Positions 1-6,310 of a stretch of 8,113 bases of DNA are shown in pieces. Numbering within the stretch: position 1 is the stretch's first letter; every line of letters begins with the position of its first letter. The notes under the pieces are model-generated. The model saw nothing but the letters and a program-made list of their open reading frames with translations. It made no database searches and was not told where the DNA came from. The translations under genes and the position numbers were made by a program. The DNA comes from JAWXBK01 sp040878185 (GTDB lineage Bacteria > Pseudomonadota > Alphaproteobacteria > Dongiales > Dongiaceae). Location: positions 1 through 8,113 of the forward strand of contig JBBDMS010000004.1 in the NCBI GenBank assembly GCA_040878185.1, written 5' to 3'.

Positions 1-55
1 GAGCAGCTGACTCTTAATCAGCGGGTCCAAGGTTCGAGTCCTTGTGCGCCCACCA
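1..55 (+). tRNA. tRNA-Lys (anticodon CTT), 5' part missing
   Basis: This is the 3' portion of a lysine tRNA cut by the window edge. The anticodon stem GCTGA (6-10) pairs with TCAGC (18-22) around the loop CTCTTAA, giving anticodon CTT at 13-15. The T arm CAAGG (28-32) pairs with CCTTG (40-44) around TTCGAGT. The 3' acceptor strand TGCGCCC (45-51) is followed by discriminator A52 and an encoded CCA (53-55). The acceptor 5' strand and most of the D arm lie outside the window. The first four bases look like the 3' side of the D stem. It decodes AAG codons. Confidence 0.96.
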
Positions 56-120
56 ATTTCCGCCTTTTTCGATGGCAAAACCCCGGACTGTTCAACCACA
101 GTCCCACGCGTCGGGTCTCC

Positions 121-149
121 TTGCGGGCCTTGCGTCGGGATACGATATT
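121..149 (+). promoter_or_regulatory. Possible sigma70-type promoter of msrB-msrA
   Basis: TTGCGG (121-126) and GATATT (144-149) are separated by 17 bp, the optimal spacing. They match the -35 and -10 consensus at three and four of six positions. An 8-bp perfect palindrome ATTCGAAT (147-154) overlaps the end of the -10 and the expected start site and could be an operator half. The assignment is by eye, and a read-through transcript from the upstream tRNA is an alternative. Confidence 0.3.
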
Positions 150-171
150 CGAATGTGCCCATCCTTGCGCC

Positions 172-179
172 AAGGAGGA
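172..179 (+). promoter_or_regulatory. Strong ribosome binding site fixing the msrB start
   Basis: AAGGAGGA lies 6 nt before the ATG at 186. The reading frame is open much further upstream, to 42 inside the tRNA end, so this near-perfect Shine-Dalgarno sequence is what decides the start. The upstream extension has no family similarity and would overlap the tRNA. Confidence 0.8.
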
Positions 180-185
180 ACGACC

Positions 186-635
186 ATGCGCTACGCAAAG
201 ACCGACGAGGCGGTCAAGAAGCTGACGCCCGAGCAGTATCGGGTGACCCAGGAGAACGCCACCGAACGCCCCTTCACCGGCGAGTACAATGACCACAAGG
301 AGCCCGGGATCTATGTCGACATCGTTTCCGGCGAACCGCTGTTCGTCTCGACCGACAAGTTCGAATCCGGGTGTGGCTGGCCGAGCTTCACGAAGCCGAT
401 CGAACCGGCCAACGTGAACGAGTTGCGGGACAACACGCATGGCATGATCCGCACCGAGGTGCGCTCGACGCATGGCGACAGTCACCTCGGGCATGTATTT
501 CCCGACGGCCCCCGGGACAAAGGCGGGCTGCGTTACTGTATCAATTCCGCATCCCTGCGCTTTATCCCGCGTGACCAGATGGAGGCCGAGGGCTACGGTG
601 CGTATCTCGACCAGATAGAGGTGGAGGATCGTTAG
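186..635 (+). CDS. msrB: Peptide-methionine (R)-S-oxide reductase MsrB, zinc-less type
   Basis: This 149-residue cytoplasmic enzyme reduces the R isomer of methionine sulfoxide in proteins, normally using thioredoxin as reductant. It has the full MsrB (SelR) fold signature. GCGWPSF carries the candidate resolving cysteine C63. HLGHVFPDGP (100-109) is the conserved core, and RYCINSASLRF carries the catalytic cysteine C118 with N120. The two CxxC zinc pairs found in E. coli-type MsrB are absent: the first positions are D45 and S48, and the second fall in the STHG stretch around S94 and G97. It is therefore the metal-free form. No signal peptide is visible. The start at 186 is set by the strong ribosome binding site, and upstream in-frame codons run into the tRNA. 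The TAG stop abuts the msrA ATG, so the two are almost certainly translated from one mRNA. Confidence 0.96.
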   Translation: MRYAKTDEAVKKLTPEQYRVTQENATERPFTGEYNDHKEPGIYVDIVSGEPLFVSTDKFESGCGWPSFTKPIEPANVNELRDNTHGMIRTEVRSTHGDSHLGHVFPDGPRDKGGLRYCINSASLRFIPRDQMEAEGYGAYLDQIEVEDR

Positions 636-1142
636 ATGACCGAACGAGCTGTTCTGGCCGGTGGCTGCTTCTGGGGCATGCAGGATCTGATCCGCGCCCT
701 GCCCGGCGTCATCAACACCCGCGTTGGCTATACCGGCGGCGACGTGCCGAATGCGACCTATCGCAATCACGGCACCCATGCCGAAGGCATCGAGATCGTC
801 TTCGATCCGGACATCATCAGCTATCGGCGGATCCTGGAATATTTCTTCCAGATCCACGATCCGACCACGAGAAACCGGCAGGGCAACGACAGGGGCACCG
901 GTTACCGCTCGGCGATCTACTATGTCGACGACGAGCAGAAGCGGGTCGCCACGGACACCATCGCGGATGTCGAGGCTTCGGGCCTGTGGCCGGGCAAGGT
1001 GGTGACCGAGGTCGAACCCGTGGGGGACTTCTGGGAGGCAGAGCCGGTGCATCAGGACTATCTGCAGAACTATCCCAATGGCTACACCTGCCACTACCCG
1101 CGCGCCGACTGGGTACTGCCCCGGCGGCAAGCGGCCGAGTAG
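636..1142 (+). CDS. msrA: Peptide-methionine (S)-S-oxide reductase MsrA
   Basis: This 168-residue cytoplasmic MsrA reduces the S isomer of methionine sulfoxide and complements the R-specific enzyme encoded directly upstream. The N-terminal GGCFWGM motif carries the catalytic cysteine C11 with the F12-W13 substrate-binding pair. RVGYTGGDVPNATYRNHGTH and AEGIEIVFDP are the next conserved blocks, the latter holding the conserved acid of the active site. The C-terminal YPNGYTCHY holds C152, the only other cysteine, which is the likely resolving residue. Only one C-terminal cysteine is seen, so a two-cysteine cycle is inferred rather than the three-cysteine cycle of E. coli MsrA. The residue after GCFWGM is Q rather than the more usual E, as in an MsrA subgroup I associate with alphaproteobacteria. 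The ATG follows the msrB stop with no gap, and GGAGGA within the msrB end (about 623-628) serves as ribosome binding site. Confidence 0.96.
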   Translation: MTERAVLAGGCFWGMQDLIRALPGVINTRVGYTGGDVPNATYRNHGTHAEGIEIVFDPDIISYRRILEYFFQIHDPTTRNRQGNDRGTGYRSAIYYVDDEQKRVATDTIADVEASGLWPGKVVTEVEPVGDFWEAEPVHQDYLQNYPNGYTCHYPRADWVLPRRQAAE

Positions 1143-1202
1143 CCGACCAGCCTGTGTGAGTGCCTCGTGCGCATTGTCGGCTCGAGCCTCCTGGCGGTGA
1201 GC

Positions 1203-2135
1203 ATGGACACCTGGGCGGGCATCACTTTGCTTGGGTTACTGGGATTCGTGCTCGGCTTCGCGCTCAACCACGGCTCGATCTGCACCGTCATCGCTACGAG
1301 AGAACTGGTTTCGGAGAAGAGGCCTGCCCGATTCATCGCGCTCATCGAGTGCGCCGTCTGGGCAGCCCTCGTCTACGCCATCCTCGATACGTCACCGACG
1401 ATGGAGCAGGGCTGGTTACCGCTCCGCTACCTGGTGCCAGCAGCCTTGTTGTTCGGGGTCGGCACCTATGTAAACGGCAGTTGTGTCTTCGGGGCGGTGG
1501 GGCATTTCGGAAACGGCGATATCGATTTCGGATTCACGTTCCTCGGTATCGCGGCGGTTTTCTACATTGAATCTCTGCTTGGCCTGCTTCCGGATCAGTC
1601 GCCGGCGAGCGCTTCGCTGCCGCTCGGGCCGCTGCTTCTTGCGATCGCATTGTTGGCGGTCCTGGCGCTGAGATTCGGTGTGTCGCGCAAATCCGAGACC
1701 AACTTCTGGCGGCTTACGCTGGCGATGGGAGCGATCGGAATTACATTTACAATCTTGGCCATTATTGCGCCCCGGTTTTCGATCACGACATCGATCCGGG
1801 TTTCATTCACGACATCGGTTGGATCCATCGTTTCACTAGCCCTCGCAGGCGCCGTGATATCGGTGTGCATGTTCGCCGGCAGTTTTGTGTCCGCTGGATT
1901 CAGACGGCGTCGATTCATACTGAAATGGCCAACCATCAAGGGCATAGCGAGGAGAATGCTGGGCGGCATCCTGATGGGCGTGGGTGCGCTCCTCATTCCC
2001 GGCGGGAACGATACGCTGCTGATGATCGGTTTCCCCATGGGCGCATGGCAGGCCGCGCTCGCCTATGTGCTGCTCGTTGCCTCGCTTGCCGCACTCATCG
2101 CCAAGTTCGGGTCGATGGCAAAATCCTGGTCTTAG
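1203..2135 (+). CDS. YeeE/YedE-family (thiosulfate/sulfur transport) inner-membrane protein
   Basis: This 310-residue polytopic membrane protein resembles the YeeE/YedE (TsuA-like, PF04143) family, which imports thiosulfate or related sulfur compounds. Family signs are NHGSICTV with C27 at the end of the first helix, NGSCVFGAVGHFGNGD with C94, and a C-terminal GGILMGVGALLIPGGND block (about 255-270). TsuA uses three conserved cysteines. Here the first two are present, but the third position reads PGGND (266-270), so the third is missing; C222 in ISVCMFAG is elsewhere. Hydrophobic segments fill most of the chain, with a basic loop RRRR near 230. I prefer ATG 1203, which follows a GGCGGTGAG stretch and begins just before the first helix. 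GTG at 1167, twelve codons earlier, is the alternative. It lies 60 bp after msrA on the same strand and may be co-transcribed. The substrate is not proven. Confidence 0.8.
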   Translation: MDTWAGITLLGLLGFVLGFALNHGSICTVIATRELVSEKRPARFIALIECAVWAALVYAILDTSPTMEQGWLPLRYLVPAALLFGVGTYVNGSCVFGAVGHFGNGDIDFGFTFLGIAAVFYIESLLGLLPDQSPASASLPLGPLLLAIALLAVLALRFGVSRKSETNFWRLTLAMGAIGITFTILAIIAPRFSITTSIRVSFTTSVGSIVSLALAGAVISVCMFAGSFVSAGFRRRRFILKWPTIKGIARRMLGGILMGVGALLIPGGNDTLLMIGFPMGAWQAALAYVLLVASLAALIAKFGSMAKSWS

Positions 2136-2217
2136 CGCCTCCGTCGCACGCCGGTTGCGCCCCCGCCACTGCGTAGTCGCCGGGGAGCCATAGGTATCGA
2201 TTCCTGCATGGGGAACT

Positions 2218-2243
2218 GATAGCCTCGCTCTATCGGCCTTTTT
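2218..2243 (+). terminator. Weak candidate terminator after the YeeE-like gene
   Basis: GATAG (2218-2222) pairs with CTATC (2230-2234) around a 7-nt loop and is followed by GGCC and five T (2239-2243). The stem is short and the T run starts four bases after it, so this is a weak call. A second imperfect hairpin at 2161-2185 (CCCCG with CGGGG, containing a mismatch and a bulge) has no T run. Confidence 0.22.
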
Positions 2244-2347
2244 GAGAATGCACGGCAGACGTGCCGCACTCTGGCTTGCCGACGGCGTTGGTCGTCGAGC
2301 GGAGCAGGGGCGGCAGGGCTGAGCCGAAATTCACGGGAGAAACGATC

Positions 2348-3625
2348 ATGTCCGACATTTTTTCGTCACCCACGCGGCGCGCCATCCTTGCTGCTTCTGC
2401 CGCCGCCGCCGCCGTCAGCCTTCTTCCGGCGCAAGCATCGGCAGCCGATGCCACCGCGATCCGCCCCTTCAGCTTCAGCGCTCCGGAGGAGGATCTCGTC
2501 GACCTTCGCCGGCGCATTGCCGCCACGCGCTGGCCCGAGAAGGAGACGGTCGAGGATCATTCCCAGGGCGTGCCGCTGGCGACGGTCCAGAAGCTCGCGG
2601 ACTACTGGCTGACCGCCTATGACTGGCGCAAGGCCGAGGCGAAGCTCAACGCCTTGCCGCAGTTCATCACGGAGATCGACGGGCTGGACATTCATTTCAT
2701 TCACGTCCGATCGAAACATGAAAATGCATTGCCGCTCATCGTGACGCACGGATGGCCGGGCTCGATCCTCGAGCAACTCAAAATCATCGATCCGCTGGTC
2801 AATCCCACGGCCCATGGCGGGAGTGCGTCGGACGCGTTCAATGTAGTGATTCCCTCGATGCCGGGCTACGGGTTCTCCGGCAAGCCAACGAGTACAGGCT
2901 GGGGACCCGAGCGCATCGCGAACGCCTGGATAGAATTGATGAAGCGCCTCGGATACACCGAGTTCGTGGCTCAAGGCGGCGACTGGGGTGCGCTGGTCAC
3001 CGAGTTGATGGGGGTGCAGGCGCCACCCGAACTGCTCGCTATCCACACCAATATGCCGGCCACGATTCCGGCCGACATCAACAACGCGGCCTTTGCCGGC
3101 GCGCCCGCGCCATCCGACCTCGGCGCCGAGGAGAGGCTCGCCTATGACCAGGTCTCCTTCTTCTACAAATACGGTCTCGCCTACGCCCAGGAAATGGGAC
3201 TTCGCCCCCAAACGCTGTACGGGATCGCCGATTCACCGATTGGCCTCGCCGCATGGATCCTCGATCACGATGCGCGCAGCCTCGCGCTCATCGCACGCTC
3301 CTTCGACGGTGAGCCCGAGGGCATGACGAGAGACGACGTTCTCGACAACATTACGCTCTTCTGGCTGACGAATACGGGAGTCTCGGCAGCGCGTCTCTAC
3401 TGGGAAAACAAGTTCGTTTTCTTTGCGCCGAAGAACGTCACGATCCCGGTTGCCGTGAGCGTCTTCCCGGATGAGCTCTATCCGGCGCCGCGAAGCTGGG
3501 TCGAACAGGCCTACCCCAATCTCATCCATTATAACCGCCTCGAAAAAGGCGGACATTTTGCGGCGTGGGAACAGCCGGTATTCCTGGTAGAAGAGCTTCG
3601 CGTGGGCTTCCGATCTATCCGCTGA
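2348..3625 (+). CDS. Tat-exported epoxide hydrolase (microsomal/EHN type)
   Basis: This 425-residue alpha/beta hydrolase is predicted to open epoxides to diols outside the cytoplasm. The N-terminus has a twin-arginine motif TRRAILA (9-15), an alanine-rich hydrophobic stretch and a likely cleavage site QASA|AD after residue 32. Residues about 37-130 form the epoxide hydrolase N-terminal (EHN) domain, followed by the hydrolase core. Visible active-site elements are the oxyanion loop HGWPG (134-138), nucleophile D212 in GGDWGA, a probable acid E376 in FPDEL, and H403 in GGHFAAWE. The E-to-H spacing of 27 equals that of mammalian microsomal epoxide hydrolase (E404/H431). Y351 in ARLYWEN fits one of the two ring-opening tyrosines. 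ATG 2348 is preferred because GGGAGA (2335-2340) precedes it and the Tat signal starts there; the frame is open upstream to 2261. The natural substrate cannot be read from sequence. Confidence 0.9.
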   Translation: MSDIFSSPTRRAILAASAAAAAVSLLPAQASAADATAIRPFSFSAPEEDLVDLRRRIAATRWPEKETVEDHSQGVPLATVQKLADYWLTAYDWRKAEAKLNALPQFITEIDGLDIHFIHVRSKHENALPLIVTHGWPGSILEQLKIIDPLVNPTAHGGSASDAFNVVIPSMPGYGFSGKPTSTGWGPERIANAWIELMKRLGYTEFVAQGGDWGALVTELMGVQAPPELLAIHTNMPATIPADINNAAFAGAPAPSDLGAEERLAYDQVSFFYKYGLAYAQEMGLRPQTLYGIADSPIGLAAWILDHDARSLALIARSFDGEPEGMTRDDVLDNITLFWLTNTGVSAARLYWENKFVFFAPKNVTIPVAVSVFPDELYPAPRSWVEQAYPNLIHYNRLEKGGHFAAWEQPVFLVEELRVGFRSIR

Positions 3626-3699
3626 TCGTCCGATGGGGTCGGCGCGCGTTGCGGGCGCCGGCTGTCCAGCGCCGCGATGTACGCCCATGGAGAAAAGAA

Positions 3700-3939
3700 A
3701 TGTCAAAACATTGGAAGTTGATTGTAAATGGCGCTGCTGCGATCTTCGCTCTCTTAGCGGCGATTTTCTGGTTACTGTCGGCGTTGACGACCGTGCCGGA
3801 CAATATCGACACTGCGATAAAATTTATTCAGGAGGCTGGTCATCTCAGCTCAAAGGGCGCGGGATGCGCCGCAGTTGCCGCTATACTGAGTTTGATTGAA
3901 TATGTGGACAAAGCACGCCGTGCGACCACGCGTAGCTAA
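3700..3939 (+). CDS. Small membrane protein of unknown function
   Basis: This 79-residue protein is not one I recognise. Residues about 8-29 form one clear transmembrane helix, IVNGAAAIFALLAAIFWLLS and following, preceded by a basic N-terminus (K3, H4, K6). A second, shorter hydrophobic stretch lies at about 54-66. A basic tail (K71, R73, R74, R78) ends the chain, so both ends may be cytoplasmic with a hairpin between, but this is inference. GGAG (3689-3692) lies 7 nt before the ATG and supports translation from here; the frame is open upstream to 3565 inside the epoxide hydrolase gene. Codon choice is AT-leaning compared with its neighbours, including TTA for leucine twice, ATT and AAA. It lies 74 bp after the epoxide hydrolase gene and 57 bp before the VOC gene. 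Confidence 0.6.
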   Translation: MSKHWKLIVNGAAAIFALLAAIFWLLSALTTVPDNIDTAIKFIQEAGHLSSKGAGCAAVAAILSLIEYVDKARRATTRS

Positions 3940-3996
3940 CGGCAGTTGTGACTGGCGGTGGGTCATCCATCAAGGGAACGTCGAACAGGGGGAAAC

Positions 3997-4383
3997 ATGC
4001 TTGCCTACATCATGGTCGGAACCAGCAATCTGAAGCGTGCTGCCAAATTCTACGATGCAGCGCTCGCGCCGCTCGGCCTTGCGCCGGCCGGCGGCAACGA
4101 TCGTTACATCGGCTATGCGCCGAAAAATACACCCGCGAAAGCGAAGTTCTTTGTCACGAAGCCTTACAACAAGAAGCCGGCCACGTTCGGCAACGGTACG
4201 ATGATATCGCTCGAGGCAAAATCGCGGCGCGCGGTCGAAGGGTTCCATGCGGCGGCGCTTGCGAACGGCGGCACCGACGACGGCAAACCCGGGCCGCGCC
4301 CGGCCGGCGCCGGCAACTACGCGGCCTATGCGCGCGACCCCGACGGCAACAAGATCTGCGCCTATTGCGCCAAGGCGAAATAG
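3997..4383 (+). CDS. VOC-superfamily (glyoxalase-like) protein lacking metal ligands
   Basis: This 128-residue single-domain protein belongs to the vicinal oxygen chelate/glyoxalase-bleomycin resistance fold. The two beta-alpha-beta modules are visible: NLKRAAKFYDAALAPLGL (11-28) is the typical first helix, and the second module ends in ARDPDGNKICAYC (112-124). The usual first metal ligand (His on the first strand) is Y4 and the usual C-terminal Glu is C121, so the canonical metal site is not preserved. It may bind a ligand without metal, or use another chemistry. The chosen ATG 3997 follows a purine-rich GGGGGAAAC and begins the fold directly; an in-frame ATG at 3958 would add 13 residues with no family similarity. 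It is last of a possible + strand group with the epoxide hydrolase, and a hairpin terminator follows 14 bp downstream. The substrate is unknown. Confidence 0.85.
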   Translation: MLAYIMVGTSNLKRAAKFYDAALAPLGLAPAGGNDRYIGYAPKNTPAKAKFFVTKPYNKKPATFGNGTMISLEAKSRRAVEGFHAAALANGGTDDGKPGPRPAGAGNYAAYARDPDGNKICAYCAKAK

Positions 4384-4396
4384 AGCTCCCGAATGA

Positions 4397-4443
4397 GAAA
4401 CGGCACATGAAGCTCGGCGGTGCCGGGCCTCATACGCCGTTTT
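4397..4443. terminator. Palindromic repeat copy 1, bidirectional terminator between convergent genes
   Basis: A bulge-free imperfect hairpin is centred on 4420 with the 3-nt loop GGT (4419-4421). The lower arm AAACGGC (4398-4404) pairs with GCCGTTT (4436-4442). The stem continues to C4418-G4422 with mismatches at 4405/4435, 4406/4434 and 4411/4429 and one internal G-U pair (4414/4426). TTTT (4440-4443) and further T-rich sequence follow on the + strand; the minus strand reads TTTCTC. It sits between the VOC gene (ends 4383, +) and the peptidoglycan-binding gene (ends 4493, -), where a two-way terminator is expected. It shares the identical arm AAACGGCACATGAAGCT with copy 2 at 6381-6435. Confidence 0.75.
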
Positions 4444-4492
4444 CTGTTCCTGCCGTCGTCGCGTAGGAGAGCCTTGCGGGTGACGACCGTCG

Positions 4493-6199
4493 TTACTTCT
4501 TGTTAACGAACATCCCGCCGATGAACTGGTTCGCCAGACCGAGCATGACAGCACTCGGGTCGCTCAAAGAGCCGCTGCGATAGCTGTTCTGCAACTGGGT
4601 CAGCAAACGCGGGCTGGGTTGGCCGGTCTGCGGGATGCCGACCTCCTTCTGGTATGACAGGACGGCCTGTCGGGTCCGTGTGCCGAACAGACCATCCGGG
4701 GTGCCGACATTGTAGCCAAGGCGATTGAGTTCGGCCTGGATGTCCTTGTTCAACTGGGTGGCGGTTACCTGAATGGCATAACCGCCGTCGTAAACGCCCG
4801 CCGCGCCCGGCTCAAGATTGGAACTGGCGAGATGCGTCAGCAGCTGCGGGCTGGGTTCACCAGTGACCGGCAGATCGAAATCGCCCTGATACGCCAGGAT
4901 CGCGCTGCGCGCGACGGAGTCGAATACCCCGTCCGCCGCGCCCGCGTTGTAGCCCTGCTGGTTCAGCGCGGTCTGGATCGATTGCACCAGTTGCGTGCGC
5001 GTCATCGTCGGATCGATGTTGGCCTGACCCCGCTCGAGGCGTGCGAGGAGGGTATCGTCGATACGACCGTCGACCGCGATGCCGGCATCCGACTGGTACG
5101 TCCGGACCGCCGACGTCGTCGCCGACGTGACCGTGCCGTCGATCGGGCCGACTTCATAGCCGCGGACGTCGAGGGCCTGCTCCACGGCTTTCACCAGGGC
5201 GATGCGCTGCAGGTCTGCGGTGCCATCGTCGCCGGCCGACTGCCGGATATCCGTCAGCAGGCTTTGCGTGACCTCGCCCGTGACCGGCAAGCCGTTGTCA
5301 TTCTGGAAGGTGCGCACGGCGCCCCGCGTGGTCGGGCCAAAGACGCCATCGGCCGGACCGGCGTTGTAACCGAGATCGTTGAGCTCGGACTGCACGGCCC
5401 GAACCAGGCTTGCCCGCGTGGGCTGATCCGCGCCCGGCGAGGCCTGCAAGCGGGTCAGCAAACTCGTTGTCGCCTTGCCATCCACGGTGATGCCACTGCT
5501 GCTCTGATAGGCCTCGATCGCCTGGCGGGTCTTCCAGTCGAGCGTGCCACTCACCGTGGGCACGTCGTACCCGCGCTCGCGCAGCTCGGACTGGATGTTG
5601 GCGACGAGCCCGGTCGGGTCGGGGCTGGGCGCTGGCGTGACCGTTGTTCTGCCCGCGATCCGGTCGAACAAAGCGACGGTCAACTGACCGTCGGCAACGA
5701 GACCATGGGCCTGCTGGTAAGCCCGAATCGCAGCACGGGTCCTGCTGCCCATAATTCCGTCTTCGACACCGGCATCGTAGCCGAGATCGTTCAAAAGCAT
5801 CTGCATGTTGCGGACCGAATACGCCACCGTGCCGGTTGACGTCGTGCCGGGCTGCCACTTCTCGGCCAAGGTCTGGGCTTCGGCGATCTGGTTCGCGGTC
5901 ATGCGCGTCTCGAGGCGCGAACGCGCCTGATTGGCGCGCGTGTTTCCACGCGATGCGGCGAGGTTGTACCACATATGCGCTTTGACATAGTTCTGCGTGA
6001 CGCCGTCGCCCTGGGCATACATCTCGCCCATCATAAATTGTGACGCGGCATCACCGGCATTGGCGGACAGTTCAAAATCGGTGAATGCAGTCTGATAGTT
6101 GCCGCTCTCGTAAGACTGCATCGCAGAATTGTAGTCGGCGAGCGCCAGTGTCGGCGCCGCAACGATCATTGCAACCGTGAGCGCGAGTGAGCGAATCAT
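4493..6199 (-). CDS. Secreted Sel1-like protein with six peptidoglycan-binding repeats
   Basis: This 568-residue protein is predicted to be exported and to bind the cell wall. A Sec signal peptide (1-21, cleaved at LALA|DY) is followed by a Sel1/TPR-like region (about 23-86: SYESGNYQTAFTDF, AGDAASQFMMGEMYAQGDGV, AHMWYNLAASRGN). Then come six peptidoglycan-binding type 1 repeats starting near residues 129, 198, 265, 335, 404 and 483. Each follows the pattern LGY..G..DG.fG..T..AI..YQ...GL.VDG....LL..L. Repeats 1, 3 and 6 are closest to consensus; repeat 2 lacks the DG pair (SGTLDW) and repeat 4 has TVTS in place of the usual FG. The tail 537-568 holds a hydrophobic stretch (VMLGLANQFIGGMF). No hydrolase, amidase or transpeptidase domain is present. 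AAGGA (on the minus strand, near 6208-6212) precedes the ATG. A structural or scaffold role in the periplasm is inferred. Confidence 0.9.
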   Translation of the reverse strand: MIRSLALTVAMIVAAPTLALADYNSAMQSYESGNYQTAFTDFELSANAGDAASQFMMGEMYAQGDGVTQNYVKAHMWYNLAASRGNTRANQARSRLETRMTANQIAEAQTLAEKWQPGTTSTGTVAYSVRNMQMLLNDLGYDAGVEDGIMGSRTRAAIRAYQQAHGLVADGQLTVALFDRIAGRTTVTPAPSPDPTGLVANIQSELRERGYDVPTVSGTLDWKTRQAIEAYQSSSGITVDGKATTSLLTRLQASPGADQPTRASLVRAVQSELNDLGYNAGPADGVFGPTTRGAVRTFQNDNGLPVTGEVTQSLLTDIRQSAGDDGTADLQRIALVKAVEQALDVRGYEVGPIDGTVTSATTSAVRTYQSDAGIAVDGRIDDTLLARLERGQANIDPTMTRTQLVQSIQTALNQQGYNAGAADGVFDSVARSAILAYQGDFDLPVTGEPSPQLLTHLASSNLEPGAAGVYDGGYAIQVTATQLNKDIQAELNRLGYNVGTPDGLFGTRTRQAVLSYQKEVGIPQTGQPSPRLLTQLQNSYRSGSLSDPSAVMLGLANQFIGGMFVNKK

Positions 6200-6216
6200 G
6201 GCAGAATTCCTTTCTA

Positions 6217-6237
6217 CATGATTTCTCGAAATTCATG
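6217..6237. promoter_or_regulatory. Near-perfect 21-bp palindrome before the Sel1/PG-binding gene
   Basis: CATGA (6217-6221) and TCATG (6233-6237) are perfect inverted arms, and ATTTC (6221-6225) mirrors GAAAT (6228-6232) inside them, with a one-base offset. It lies 17 bp upstream of the start codon at 6199, next to the ribosome binding site. It could be a repressor operator or a 5'-UTR hairpin limiting translation. The function is a guess. Confidence 0.3.
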
Positions 6238-6310
6238 ATAAAAACACGGCGACACCTTCCAGGTTCCGTCGACCGGGTTTCGCTCATGAAAATCGCAATG
6301 ATCGCTTGGC

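Noticed and set aside
85..104. Hairpin GGACTG/CAGTCC between the tRNA and msrB as tRNA terminator
   Set aside because: The stem is six pairs with an 8-nt loop and no T run follows on the + strand; the T run before it (63-69 region) has no stem.
1..185. tRNA-Lys 3' end as an attachment site for an integrated element
   Set aside because: No integrase, no direct repeat of the tRNA end within the window, and the genes next to it are housekeeping-like.
18..1130. Long minus-strand open frame (370 codons) across tRNA, msrB and msrA
   Set aside because: It is antisense to two clear Msr genes, ends in the tRNA and has no family-like motifs. GC-rich DNA gives such shadow frames.
1167..1202. GTG at 1167 as the start of the YeeE-like protein
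   Set aside because: It has a weak ribosome binding site and adds twelve residues ahead of the first helix; ATG 1203 fits better, though the longer form cannot be excluded.
2250..2266. CACGGCAGACGTGCC inverted repeat as a third copy of the hairpin repeat
   Set aside because: It is short, lacks the shared 17-nt arm and flanking T tract, and pairs only about five bases.
2366..3211. Minus-strand open frame (281 codons) opposite the epoxide hydrolase
   Set aside because: It is fully antisense to a gene with an intact catalytic set, and no motif is visible in the frame.
2348..4383. Epoxide hydrolase, small membrane protein and VOC protein as a defined catabolic operon
   Set aside because: Same strand and short gaps are suggestive, but there is no shared regulator, no known pathway and no conserved-neighbour evidence in the sequence alone.
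4832..5839. Plus-strand open frame (335 codons) inside the Sel1/PG-binding gene
   Set aside because: It is antisense to a gene with six recognisable domains; its composition is Arg/Asp-rich shadow sequence.
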